Notes: generated by a model from the sequence alone, not told the origin. Positions 1 through 6,769 are shown, counted from the stretch's first letter. The stretch: 15,699 nt of DNA from Patescibacteria group bacterium (GCA_018901715.1 JAHIEL010000028.1:1-15699); one strand, 5' to 3'. Translations and numbers: made by a program.

Positions 1-594
1 CTTGCTTGGCTTGCCACTTATTCGCAAGAAGCAGGACTAACAGTTGTTAATCTTTTAGAACCAAAACTTTTGGCAGGCATTTTCGTAGGCGCTATGCTAC
101 CTTTTCTTTTTTCTGCCTTAACAATGAAAGGGGTTAGCCGGGGCGCTTTGGCAGTAGTGGAAGAAGTTAGAAGGCAATTCATAGAAAAAACTGGTTTAAT
201 GGCAGGAACCGAAAAGCCCGATTACTGTGCCTGTGTGGACTTGACTACTAAAAGAGCTCTTAAGGGAATGATTGTGCCAGGCATTTTAGTGGTTTTGACG
301 CCCATTGTAGTTGGCTTGGCTTTAGGAAAAGAAGCATTAGCTGGCACTTTAGTGGGAGCATTAGCCACAGGCTTTTTATTAGCTTTGTTTCTGGCAAATT
401 CTGGAGCTGCGTGGGATAATGCTAAAAAATATATTGAGGCAGGCAATCTTGGTGGCAAGGGTTCTGAAGCTCACAAGGCCGCAGTTGTCGGAGATACAGT
501 GGGAGACCCTGGGAAAGATTGTAGTGGTCCGTCAATTAATATATTAATTAAGTTAATGTCAATTGTAGCATTAATTATTGTATCACTACTTTAA
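1..594 (+). CDS. hppA: Membrane-bound proton/sodium-translocating pyrophosphatase, C-terminal part
   Basis: The frame is open from the first base, so this is the last 197 residues of a longer gene cut by the window edge. The family hydrolyses pyrophosphate at the cytoplasmic face of the inner membrane and pumps H+ or Na+ outward. Family marks visible here are a membrane segment followed by SALTMKGVSRGA, the cytoplasmic loop NSGAAWDNAKKYIE, and the near-invariant C-terminal stretch GDTVGDPGKDCSGPS followed by the last hydrophobic helix. The end of the protein is intact (about 16 residues after that motif, as is usual). The residues that separate K+-dependent from K+-independent types lie just upstream and are not visible, so subtype and ion cannot be read. 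A TTG at 70 is an internal codon, not a start. The stop (592-594) overlaps the stop of the convergent gene that follows. In fermentative CPR bacteria this enzyme probably helps build an ion gradient (inference). Confidence 0.96.
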   Translation, partial: LAWLATYSQEAGLTVVNLLEPKLLAGIFVGAMLPFLFSALTMKGVSRGALAVVEEVRRQFIEKTGLMAGTEKPDYCACVDLTTKRALKGMIVPGILVVLTPIVVGLALGKEALAGTLVGALATGFLLALFLANSGAAWDNAKKYIEAGNLGGKGSEAHKAAVVGDTVGDPGKDCSGPSINILIKLMSIVALIIVSLL

Positions 595-1643
595 ACTTGA
601 TTTTTCAGTAATTCACTTTTTATTTCTTCTCTTAATTTATTCCACGGTTCTTCTACAGAATTCCATTTTTTATTTTTGTATTTCAGAATGAAATTCATTT
701 TTCTTGTTTTCTCACTGTGCTTGCTCAAGGGCAGTAACTTATTTATTAAAGACACTATTTCTTCCTTACGATTTATACTTAAATCAAATATATCTTGATT
801 ATATGATCCATAAGAACTTTTTGTTCCTTTTTCCTTTTCTAAATATAGATAAGCGTGATAGTTGAGCATTTCTAGTTTCTTTTTTATTTGTTTTAAGATT
901 TTTAAATCGCCTGTTTTAATTTTGAACATAAAGCGAATATGTTTTTGGTGACTTTTCTGGACCTTCCAACTTCCTTCGCAGTCCATATAAGCTGTTAAAA
1001 ATTGAAAGAAATATTTTTTATCTTTTAATATCCAATCAGGAATTTTATTCGGTTTTGTTACAAGGAACTCAAAAGAGGGATGTAAGTCAACATATATAAA
1101 CCACTCGTCTTCCCTTGATTTGCTTTTTGCTAAATATATACATGTTTCCCCATAATTTCTAAAGGCATTTTTAAGAAGATTTATTTGGGCAAGATGAGTT
1201 GTGCTAGTTTGGATTCTTATTGATTTTCTAATCCATCTAGCATAAAAATCTCCTGCTCTTAATCCAAGGAAATAAGCCTTTTCTTCCAGTCGCCCAGAAA
1301 AAGGATTCTTGAGTTTTTTAGTCAAAGCTTGCGACACTGTTTTTGTAGGAATTTCAAATTTATTGAGCTTTTTTAGAATAGTTCTGCCATGTTTTATGCC
1401 AAACATTTTTGCTATTTCCCTAGAGGACAAATTTTTATTCCAGTAGAGATCTTTTAAAATATTTTTAGGTATTTCTATTTTTTTTCTGTAAGCAGGTCGC
1501 CTCTTTATCTTAAATTTTTTCAGCCAGTATAATATATTTGTATCATTGCAATGGAATTTTTCACCTATTTCTCTAAGTGACAGTCCTTTATTCCAATATA
1601 AATCCTCTAATTGCTTTTTAGCAAATTTTAACCCTTTTTTCAT
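591..1643 (-). CDS. Free-standing LAGLIDADG endonuclease-like protein with two N-terminal HTH repeats
   Basis: The product is 350 residues. Residues 9-48 and 59-99 form a tandem repeat that looks like two small helix-turn-helix units (LYWNKGLSLREIGEKF and LYWNKNLSSREIAKMF). Two LAGLIDADG-type motifs follow: AYFLGLRAGDFY (about 124-134, acidic residue D132) and FLTAYMDCEGSW (about 215-226, acidic residue E223). Their spacing of about 90 residues suits a single-chain two-motif homing endonuclease. Both metal-binding acids are kept, although the Gly that usually follows D132 is Phe. The gene stands alone: I see no host exon halves or intein splice residues around it. It is lysine-rich and AT-rich. 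The ATG at 1641-1643 has no Shine-Dalgarno sequence; a TATAAT lies about 77 bp upstream. Its stop (591-593) shares bases with the hppA stop. It may be an active or decaying homing endonuclease or a DNA-binding protein derived from one; the target is unknown. Confidence 0.85.
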   Translation of the reverse strand: MKKGLKFAKKQLEDLYWNKGLSLREIGEKFHCNDTNILYWLKKFKIKRRPAYRKKIEIPKNILKDLYWNKNLSSREIAKMFGIKHGRTILKKLNKFEIPTKTVSQALTKKLKNPFSGRLEEKAYFLGLRAGDFYARWIRKSIRIQTSTTHLAQINLLKNAFRNYGETCIYLAKSKSREDEWFIYVDLHPSFEFLVTKPNKIPDWILKDKKYFFQFLTAYMDCEGSWKVQKSHQKHIRFMFKIKTGDLKILKQIKKKLEMLNYHAYLYLEKEKGTKSSYGSYNQDIFDLSINRKEEIVSLINKLLPLSKHSEKTRKMNFILKYKNKKWNSVEEPWNKLREEIKSELLKNQV

Positions 1644-1719
1644 TTTTTGTTTTTAATTATTATTTAAATACAGGTTTAGTAATGAAAGACACTTAGAGAC
1701 CAAGCTTCAATATATTTTT

Positions 1720-1725
1720 ATTATA
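1720..1725 (-). promoter_or_regulatory. Candidate -10 box for the LAGLIDADG gene
   Basis: On the minus strand this reads TATAAT, a perfect match to the sigma-70 -10 consensus, about 77 bp before the ATG at 1643. The hexamer 17 bp further upstream (TAGCTT) is a poor -35. AT-rich DNA produces such boxes by chance, so this is a candidate only. Confidence 0.3.
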
Positions 1726-1876
1726 ACAAAAATTCTATAAAAAAGCTATTGCTCACTTCGGTTCCTCTACCGTATCCCCTCGTGCGCCTCGGGAGATAGT
1801 TTAGAATTCTATTTTAATGGCTAGAACCGAGCGGAGCCGTGCATTTTGTTAGATATTATGATAAGCTAGATTATCT

Positions 1877-1902
1877 GTCCTCGGGGGCGGAAAGAGGACG
1901 GG
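1877..1902 (+). repeat. GC-rich hairpin in the tig leader carrying the GAGGACGGG core
   Basis: GTCCTC (1877-1882) pairs with GAGGAC (1894-1899) across an 11-base loop that is G-rich. It lies 37 bases before the tig ATG and would fall in the 5' untranslated region of any transcript starting upstream. The right arm extends to GAGGACGGG, the reverse complement of the core of the two hairpin repeats at 10256-10264 and 11587-11595. It could be a structured leader or a remnant of the dispersed repeat. Confidence 0.4.
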
Positions 1903-1939
1903 AAAATCGGGGCGAAAAGAATAAATAATTGTGAAGATT

Positions 1940-2950
1940 ATGGAAACAACAATAACCGATATTAATGACACAGAAAAGGAGATAAAAGTTAATCTTCCTT
2001 TTGGCGAGTTTGAAAAATTTGTTAAACAGAGCGAAGATAATGCAATCAAGGAAATAGAAGTTAAGGGTTTTAGAAAAGGACAAGCGCCAAGAGAAACAGC
2101 TCTTTCTAAGATAGATGGGCAGAAATTGCTCGCAGACGCAGCCGATAAAGCACTAAAAGAGGTTTATCCTAAGATTATAAAAGAAAATAATTTAGAACCG
2201 CTTGGTATGCCTGAAATTCAGGTTTTAAAATTAGCACCTAAAAACGATTTTGAATTTAAGGCAAAAATTGCTGTTTTAGCCAAGATTGATTTGCCTGACT
2301 ACAAAGAAATTGCTAAGCAAGTTGAGAGAAAAGAGGTCTTTGTTGGAAAAGAGGATATAGAAAATGCTTATAAACAACTTAAAGAGATGAAGGATAAAAT
2401 ACCTGAAGAGCAGATAAAGCAGATTAACTTTGATAATCCAGAAGAACTGAAAAAAATATTGCAAAAAGATTTGAAATTACAAAAAGAAATGATTGAAAAA
2501 CAGAGAGTAAGAAATGAGATATTAATGAAAATTGTTGAAAAAGCGGATTTTAAAGTGCCAGAGCCATTGATTGAAACAGAGTTTAGAAAAACTATTGAGA
2601 ATATTAAGAGCAATATTTCTCAAGCAATGGAAATGACTTTTGAGGATTATTTGAAAAAGATTAATAAGACCGAGCAGGAATTGGAGCAGGACTTAAAAAA
2701 AGATATTAAAAATAGAATTAAAAGGGCATTGCTTTTAAAAGAGATTCAAGAAAAAGAAAATATTAAAGCAACGCAAGACGAGATTAAAAAAGAAGTAGAT
2801 TTATTTAAGGCAAATTTTTCAAAAGACAAGAATCAGGAAGAAATTGACGACATTAGCTTGAGCTCTTATTTTGAGGAAAGGATAGAACAGGAGAAAACGC
2901 TACAACTTTTAGAGTCCTTTACATTAATAAGCAAAATAATTAAGCCATAA
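1940..2950 (+). CDS. tig: Trigger factor, short form lacking the PPIase domain
   Basis: This is the ribosome-associated chaperone that sits at the peptide exit tunnel. The product is 336 residues, against about 430 in E. coli. The N-terminal ribosome-binding domain is present (about 1-125) with its signature GFRKGQAP at 43-50. It then passes almost directly into helical arms (about 137-336) such as VPEPLIETEFRKTIE near 207. The FKBP-type peptidyl-prolyl isomerase domain that normally lies between them is missing. I prefer the ATG at 1940 because trigger factors usually begin close to the first beta strand, here METTITDIND. A GTG at 1931 in the same frame would add three residues. The 8-bp gap to clpP suggests one transcript, and tig-clpP is a classic bacterial gene order. 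The chaperone function should survive without the isomerase domain, since that domain is dispensable in E. coli. Confidence 0.94.
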   Translation: METTITDINDTEKEIKVNLPFGEFEKFVKQSEDNAIKEIEVKGFRKGQAPRETALSKIDGQKLLADAADKALKEVYPKIIKENNLEPLGMPEIQVLKLAPKNDFEFKAKIAVLAKIDLPDYKEIAKQVERKEVFVGKEDIENAYKQLKEMKDKIPEEQIKQINFDNPEELKKILQKDLKLQKEMIEKQRVRNEILMKIVEKADFKVPEPLIETEFRKTIENIKSNISQAMEMTFEDYLKKINKTEQELEQDLKKDIKNRIKRALLLKEIQEKENIKATQDEIKKEVDLFKANFSKDKNQEEIDDISLSSYFEERIEQEKTLQLLESFTLISKIIKP

Positions 2951-2958
2951 TAAAATAT

Positions 2959-3555
2959 ATGACTCTTATTCCAACCGTTATTGAAAAAAAGGGCCAAAGA
3001 GAGCGAGCTTACGATATTTATTCTCGCCTTTTAGAAGATAGAATTATATTTTTAGCTGGTCCTATTAACGACCAAATGGCTAATTCTATTATTGCCCAAA
3101 TTTTATTTTTATCCAGCAAAGATCCGAAAAAGGAGATAAAGCTTTATATCAATAGCCCTGGCGGCTCTGTCACTTCTGGACTTGCAATTTATGATACAAT
3201 GCAGCATATCGCCTCCCCTATTTCTACAGTTTGCATTGGAATGGCTGCCTCTATGGCAGCAGTGCTTTTAGCAGCTGGAGATAAGGGAAAGAGGTTTGCC
3301 TTGCCCAATAGCGAGATTCTACTTCACCAGGTAGCAGGCGGAGTGAGCGGAGAGGCGGCTGCAATTGAGATTACTGCGAAGCAGATAATAAAGCTAAGAG
3401 ATAAAATCAATAAAATTTTAGCAGACCATACTGGGCAAGACCTGGAAAAGGTCACAGGAGATACTGATAGAGATTTTTATCTTTCTGCAATAGATGCTAA
3501 GGATTACGGAATTGTTGATACAGTTATTCAATCAAAAAAAGAGGTTCAAAAATAG
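2959..3555 (+). CDS. clpP: ATP-dependent Clp protease proteolytic subunit ClpP
   Basis: This is the serine peptidase subunit that forms a barrel and degrades proteins fed to it by a Clp ATPase. The product is 198 residues, the usual length. The catalytic triad can be placed: Ser98 in GMAASMAAVLLAAG, His123 in ILLHQ, and Asp172 in GDTDRDFYLSA. The 25- and 49-residue spacings match the E. coli enzyme. The oligomer-interface and substrate-groove motif INSPGGSVTSGLAIYDTM is intact. The proline that usually follows HQ is Val here, a small oddity. The start ATG lies 8 bp after the tig stop, with no Shine-Dalgarno sequence. The ATPase partner clpX, which often follows in the order tig-clpP-clpX, is not here; a new gene (rny) begins after a 123-bp gap. 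The partner must be encoded elsewhere. Confidence 0.97.
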   Translation: MTLIPTVIEKKGQRERAYDIYSRLLEDRIIFLAGPINDQMANSIIAQILFLSSKDPKKEIKLYINSPGGSVTSGLAIYDTMQHIASPISTVCIGMAASMAAVLLAAGDKGKRFALPNSEILLHQVAGGVSGEAAAIEITAKQIIKLRDKINKILADHTGQDLEKVTGDTDRDFYLSAIDAKDYGIVDTVIQSKKEVQK

Positions 3556-3575
3556 TAAAACATCTAAAATCCTTT

Positions 3576-3610
3576 ACTTTTAGCTAAAGTTTGCTAAAGT
3601 TAAATATAGT
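3576..3610 (+). promoter_or_regulatory. Possible regulatory patch before rny: direct repeat and -10-like boxes
   Basis: GCTAAAGTT occurs twice, 10 bp apart (3583-3591 and 3593-3601), one helical turn. The left copy is part of a near-palindrome TTTAGCTAAA (3579-3588). TTTACT (3573-3578) and TAAAGT (3595-3600) are spaced 16 bp apart and could serve as a weak promoter. TATAGT follows at 3605-3610. The spacing suggests a transcription-factor site overlapping a promoter, but every element is weak and the DNA is AT-rich. Confidence 0.3.
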
Positions 3611-3678
3611 TTAAGTAATTAAGATTGGAATTCAGTTAATTTCATCAATTATGATTTGGCAGTTTTCCAAAAAGAAAT

Positions 3679-5211
3679 ATGATTACCCAATTTGCCTATT
3701 TGATTATAGGTGTTATAGGGGTTGGATTGGGTTCAATCTTGGGCTATTTTGCCAGGCAGTCATTTGCGAAAAAACAGATTGGAACTTTAGAGGAAAGAAT
3801 TGAGAAAAGGGTTGGACAAGCGAAACAAGAGTCAGAAAGTTTAGTTGCTAGCGCAAGACAGAATGCTTCACAAATATTGGAAAAAGCAAGACAGGAAGAA
3901 AGGGAAAGAACAGCAGAGGTGTTGAAGACAGAAAAGCTTCTCCTGAAAAAAGAATCAGGCCTACAGCAAGGATTAAGCGATTTAGAAGCAGAGCGCAAGG
4001 AGATTTTTAAGAAAGCAGATGAAATAAAGGATTTAAAGGAAAATCTCAACCAACTTATAAGGCAGGAAATTGACAAGCTGGAAAAGATTGCAGGGTTAGG
4101 CAAAGAACAAGCAAAGGAAGTATTACTTGAAAAGGTGGAAAAAGATTGCGAGAAAGATATTTTTGAGAAAATGATAAAATTAGAACAGCAAGGACAGGAT
4201 AAAATAGATGATAAAGCAAAAGAAATGATTGCTTTAGCAATCCAGAGGTATGCTTTGCCTCAAGCTCAAGATACAACCACGACAACCGTGACATTGCCCT
4301 CTGACAAAATAAAGGGAAGAATTATTGGAAAAGAGGGGCGCAATATTAAGGCCTTTGAAAAGGCCACTGGAGTAGAGGTTTTAGTTGACGAGACGCCAGA
4401 AGTTATCACTATTTCTAGTTTTAATCCTTTTAGAAGGTATGTGGCGCAGACATCAATGGAAAGATTGATAGAAGATGGTCGCATTCAACCGGCTAGGATT
4501 GAGGAAATAGTGAAAAAAATGGAAGAAGAAGCCATAGAAAAGGCCAAAAAAGCTGGAGAAACCGCAGTTTATGAAACAGGAGTTCTTGATTTACCGCCCA
4601 GAATGATAGAATTATTAGGCCGACTCCGTTTTAGAACTAGTTTTGGACAGAATGTTTTACTTCATTCAATAGAGGTCTCACTTTTAAGCGGAATGTTGGC
4701 TGAAGAAATAGGAGCCAATGTAAAAGTGGCAAAAAAAGCCGGACTTTTACACGATATTGGTAAAGCAGTAGATCATCAGGTTCAGGGCTCTCATGTGGAT
4801 ATTGGAATTAAGATTTTAGAAAAATTTGCTGTTGAGCAGGAGATAGTTGAAGCCATGAAGTCGCATCACGAGGAATATCCTTATTCCACACTTGAATCTA
4901 GAATCGTCCAAACCGCTGATCAAATATCAGGAGCAAGACCAGGCGCTAGAAAAGATACTTTAGAAAATTATTTGAAGCGATTAGAGGACTTAGAGAATGT
5001 AGCAACTTCTTTTGAAGGAGTACAGAAAGCATATGCTATTCAAGCAGGAAGGGAATTGAGGGTTTTCGTGAGTCCAGAAGAGGTAGATGATATTACAGCT
5101 CATAAATTAGCTAAAGAAATTTCTAAGAGAGTTGCTGAAGAGTTAAACTATCCTGGAGAAATAAAAGTTATTGTCATAAGGGAGAAAAGAGTGATAGAAT
5201 ATGCTAGATAA
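3679..5211 (+). CDS. rny: Ribonuclease Y
   Basis: This is a membrane-anchored endoribonuclease that starts mRNA decay in bacteria lacking RNase E. The product is 510 residues, the family norm. In order it has one N-terminal membrane helix (about 4-25); a long charged coiled coil (about 27-190); a KH RNA-binding domain (about 201-260) with the loop GRIIGKEGRN at 213-222; and an HD phosphohydrolase domain with likely metal ligands H329 (LLHSIE), H358-D359 (LLHDIGK), H396/H397 (SHHEEYP) and D414 (TADQISGARPG). The start ATG at 3679 gives the membrane anchor at once. An ATG at 3651 is in another frame. A 123-bp gap from clpP with operator-like repeats suggests its own promoter. HU follows after 52 bp. 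Confidence 0.97.
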   Translation: MITQFAYLIIGVIGVGLGSILGYFARQSFAKKQIGTLEERIEKRVGQAKQESESLVASARQNASQILEKARQEERERTAEVLKTEKLLLKKESGLQQGLSDLEAERKEIFKKADEIKDLKENLNQLIRQEIDKLEKIAGLGKEQAKEVLLEKVEKDCEKDIFEKMIKLEQQGQDKIDDKAKEMIALAIQRYALPQAQDTTTTTVTLPSDKIKGRIIGKEGRNIKAFEKATGVEVLVDETPEVITISSFNPFRRYVAQTSMERLIEDGRIQPARIEEIVKKMEEEAIEKAKKAGETAVYETGVLDLPPRMIELLGRLRFRTSFGQNVLLHSIEVSLLSGMLAEEIGANVKVAKKAGLLHDIGKAVDHQVQGSHVDIGIKILEKFAVEQEIVEAMKSHHEEYPYSTLESRIVQTADQISGARPGARKDTLENYLKRLEDLENVATSFEGVQKAYAIQAGRELRVFVSPEEVDDITAHKLAKEISKRVAEELNYPGEIKVIVIREKRVIEYAR

Positions 5212-5263
5212 CTTAATTTAGAAAAAATTAAAGGTCGAGAAAAAATAATTACTATCAAAAATT

Positions 5264-5536
5264 ATGACAAAACAAGATCTTGTTGAAGTTATTGCCCAGA
5301 AGACAGGCCTTTCAAAGGCAGCTGCTGGTGAGTCCTTAAATGTTACTTTAGATGAAATTGGAAAGGCGTTGTCAAAAGGCCAGGAAGTAGTGCTTACTGG
5401 TTTCGGAAAATTTTTAGTTTCCAAGAGGAAAGCTAGAGTTGGCAGAAACCCACAGACAGGCGCTTCTCTTAAAATTCCTGCTACCACTGTTCCTAGATTT
5501 AAAGCAGGAAAGGCATTAAAGGATATGGTTAAGTAA
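5264..5536 (+). CDS. hup: HU-family nucleoid DNA-binding protein
   Basis: This is a small histone-like dimeric protein that bends DNA and compacts the nucleoid. The product is 90 residues, the standard HU size. It has the helical dimer half MTKQDLVEVIAQKTGLSK, the GFGKF turn (46-50), and the beta-arm motif GRNPQTG (60-66) with the intercalating proline at 63. The C-terminal helix PRFKAGKALKDMV matches HU rather than IHF, but the two are hard to separate by eye. It lies 52 bp after rny with no clear promoter of its own and is followed 19 bp later by a strong terminator hairpin. It is therefore probably the last gene of the tig-clpP-rny-hup block. Confidence 0.96.
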   Translation: MTKQDLVEVIAQKTGLSKAAAGESLNVTLDEIGKALSKGQEVVLTGFGKFLVSKRKARVGRNPQTGASLKIPATTVPRFKAGKALKDMVK

Positions 5537-5555
5537 ATCAATCTTTTTTTACAAC

Positions 5556-5585
5556 CCAAAAACCACCCGGAAGGGTGGTTTTTGG
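5556..5585 (+). terminator. Rho-independent terminator after the HU gene, probably bidirectional
   Basis: A perfect 13-bp stem closes on a GGAA tetraloop (5569-5572). The core arms are AACCACCC (5561-5568) and GGGTGGTT (5573-5580), extended by CCAAA/TTTGG. The run of T at 5579-5583 follows the GC core. On the minus strand the same structure also ends in a T run, so it can stop transcription arriving from the AbiEii-like gene, whose stop is about 85 bp away. Confidence 0.88.
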
Positions 5586-5668
5586 TTGAAACTTATATTT
5601 TATGAGCTGTGCGATGAAGTACCTTAGAGCTTATTTTAGAGATAATTCTAACTATTCTTATATTCTCT

Positions 5669-6343
5669 CTAATGAATTTTTAAAATTTCTTTTGTAATCT
5701 TTAAAACTTCTTGTCTGAAAAATTTTTTAACAGAATGCCAATCAGCATCAAACAATATTCTAGGCAAAGGGTCGTTATCAGCATCGTCAAAATAAACTAA
5801 ACTTTTGAGAATATGATGATAATTATGAGCTATTGATGGATATTGCTCTTTTAAGGACAAAATTAATTCTTTCAATGGAGCAATATTCAAACAGCACCAA
5901 TATAAGTCAAAGAAATCTCTTTTCTTGCCCCGTTGACTAATAGTAATAATTTTCATTAAAGCGATTTCTTTAGATTGCAGAACTTTTATATTGTTAAGTT
6001 TAAGCAAAGGCAATTTTGGGATAAAAAAAGGATAAACAATAAAACTTACTTTGGCCTTATAAATTTCACCATAAATAGTTCCTTGTTCGCTCACAGTAGT
6101 TTTCCATTCTTTAGGAAATTTAAGCAAAAGCATATTATTGTTGATATTTTTCTTTAAAGTAAAGAAATCTAAGTCAACTGAACTTCGATGACCTGCTTGA
6201 AGAGCAAGCCCTGTTCCTCCAGCCAAATACCATTCTGAATTTTTAAGCCATTTTTGATTCTTAAAAAATTCAAGAGCTTTTTGAGTTTCTTTTGGCAAGA
6301 CATTGGTCTGCCAATTTATTTGTTGTTTAGAATTAGATTCCAT
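5669..6343 (-). CDS. AbiEii/AbiGii-family nucleotidyltransferase (putative toxin)
   Basis: The product is 224 residues with the pattern of the AbiEii/AbiGii (type IV toxin-antitoxin) nucleotidyltransferases. It has AGGTGLALQAGHR at 41-53, the metal-binding pair in SVDLDFF (D57 and D59), and the later conserved block EIALMKIITISQRGKKRDFFDLYW (126-149) with K131 and D143. In studied members such proteins modify RNA, tRNA in some cases, and block growth until neutralised; that activity is not shown here. The family usually runs 220-300 residues, so this is a compact but apparently complete member. The ATG at 6341-6343 lies inside the upstream small gene, overlapping it by 28 bases in another frame. 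There is no Shine-Dalgarno sequence, which suggests translational coupling. The partner is not a recognisable AbiEi winged-helix antitoxin. Confidence 0.85.
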   Translation of the reverse strand: MESNSKQQINWQTNVLPKETQKALEFFKNQKWLKNSEWYLAGGTGLALQAGHRSSVDLDFFTLKKNINNNMLLLKFPKEWKTTVSEQGTIYGEIYKAKVSFIVYPFFIPKLPLLKLNNIKVLQSKEIALMKIITISQRGKKRDFFDLYWCCLNIAPLKELILSLKEQYPSIAHNYHHILKSLVYFDDADNDPLPRILFDADWHSVKKFFRQEVLKITKEILKIH

Positions 6344-6543
6344 AAAGACTTTGTTTTAGGACTTAAAGAGCGCGATTGTTTTACTACCTTTTTTAATAAA
6401 TCAGTATTATAGGTATTGAAGAGCCATTTCACATTTTTATCTGAACCAAATTCTAAAATACGCTCAATTATGTATTGAGAATGCTTTTTTTTATCTATTG
6501 TTTTAGGATCAATATCCCAGAAAAGTGTTTGGTTAAACTTCAT
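6316..6543 (-). CDS. Small DUF6922-like protein, putative antitoxin partner of the AbiEii-like gene
   Basis: The product is 75 residues starting at the ATG 6541-6543 (MKFNQTLFWDID). An ATG at 6547-6549 would add two residues. The same frame stays open further upstream through the tRNA-Gly gene, but that extension cannot be coding. The pattern LFWDID-P near the start, a helix with YIIERILEFGS, and a final SLSPKTKSLWNLIL resemble the small family I know as DUF6922, which commonly sits next to AbiEii-type nucleotidyltransferases. That assignment is from memory of the family pattern. The role as antitoxin is inferred from position and the 28-bp overlap with the nucleotidyltransferase. No DNA-binding motif is obvious. 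The start lies about 48 bp from the 3' end of tRNA-Gly, with no clear promoter between, so read-through from the tRNAs is possible. Confidence 0.72.
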   Translation of the reverse strand: MKFNQTLFWDIDPKTIDKKKHSQYIIERILEFGSDKNVKWLFNTYNTDLLKKVVKQSRSLSPKTKSLWNLILNNK

Positions 6544-6591
6544 TACCATTATTTTGCCATAAAAGTCATAAAATCGCAATCTGCAATTCGG

Positions 6592-6662
6592 AGCGGGTGA
6601 AGGGAATCGAACCCTCGTAGTCTGGTTGGAAACCAGAAGCTCTACCATTAAGCTACACCCGC
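6592..6662 (-). tRNA. tRNA-Gly (anticodon UCC)
   Basis: Read on the minus strand, all four arms fold. The acceptor is GCGGGTG (6656-6662) with CACCCGC (6593-6599). The D arm is GCTT-AATGGTA-GAGC. The anticodon arm is TCTGG-TTTCCAA-CCAGA with anticodon TCC reading GGA. The variable loop is CTAC, and the T arm is GAGGG-TTCGATT-CCCTT. The discriminator is T (6592). The next bases are CCG, so the CCA end is not encoded and must be added enzymatically. It lies 36 bp after tRNA-Pro and is probably co-transcribed with it. Confidence 0.95.
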
Positions 6663-6698
6663 ACCTCGCCCGCTTGTAGTGGGCTTCAATATAAACTT

Positions 6699-6769
6699 TC
6701 GGGGCACCCAGACTCGAACTGGGATTAAATCTTCCCAAAAGACTCGTGCTGCCATTGCACTATGCCCCG
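6699..6769 (-). tRNA. tRNA-Pro (anticodon UGG)
   Basis: On the minus strand the acceptor CGGGGCA (6763-6769) pairs with TGCCCCG (6700-6706). It begins with C, as tRNA-Pro does in other bacteria. The D arm is GTGC-AATGGCA-GCAC. The anticodon arm is AGTCT-TTTGGGA-AGATT with anticodon TGG and G at position 37, typical of tRNA-Pro. The variable loop is TAAT, and the T arm is CCCAG-TTCGAGT-CTGGG. The discriminator is A (6699). No CCA is encoded. The 5' end sequence is echoed twice upstream (about 6778-6790 and 6867-6877). Confidence 0.95.

Larger units (their letters stand above)
1644..1939. other. Gene-free gap between the divergent LAGLIDADG gene and tig
   Basis: I find no credible coding frame in these 296 bases. 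The left part is AT-rich and holds a possible promoter for the minus-strand gene. The right part is unusually GC-rich for this genome. It contains an inverted pair TCGGTTC (1758-1764) / GAACCGA (1824-1830), and a small hairpin GTCCTC (1877-1882) / GAGGAC (1894-1899) within about 45 bases of the tig start. I could not find a convincing -35/-10 pair for tig; TATTAT at 1854-1859 is the best -10 candidate but has no matching -35. The GC-rich patch also holds one of four copies of the 9-mer GAGGACGGG (1894-1902). Confidence 0.6.

Noticed and set aside
222..458. Minus-strand open frame inside hppA
   Set aside because: Shadow of the conserved pyrophosphatase frame with no recognisable protein pattern. 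The same applies to the minus-strand frames inside tig, rny, pilB and the PilW-like gene.
591..1643. Intein or group I intron endonuclease
   Set aside because: There are no intein splice-junction residues, no fused host protein and no split gene on either side; the gene is free-standing.
1790..1800. 11-base match, in inverted orientation, to 6780-6790 (ACTATCTCCCG)
   Set aside because: Matches of this length are expected by chance in a window of this size, and the flanks do not agree.
1751..1930. Riboswitch or small RNA gene before tig
   Set aside because: Inverted repeats are present but none matches a riboswitch architecture I know, and tig is not a usual riboswitch target.
1931..1939. 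GTG start for tig, three codons upstream
   Set aside because: ATG at 1940 places the first beta strand at the usual distance from the N terminus. The GTG remains possible but adds nothing recognisable.
5218..5559. Minus-strand 113-codon frame opposite the HU gene
   Set aside because: It lies almost wholly within the HU coding region and its terminator, and has no recognisable pattern.
6544..6738. Upstream extension of the small DUF6922-like reading frame by up to 65 codons
   Set aside because: The extra codons run through tRNA-Gly and into tRNA-Pro; the frame is open by chance. The protein pattern begins at the ATG 6541-6543.
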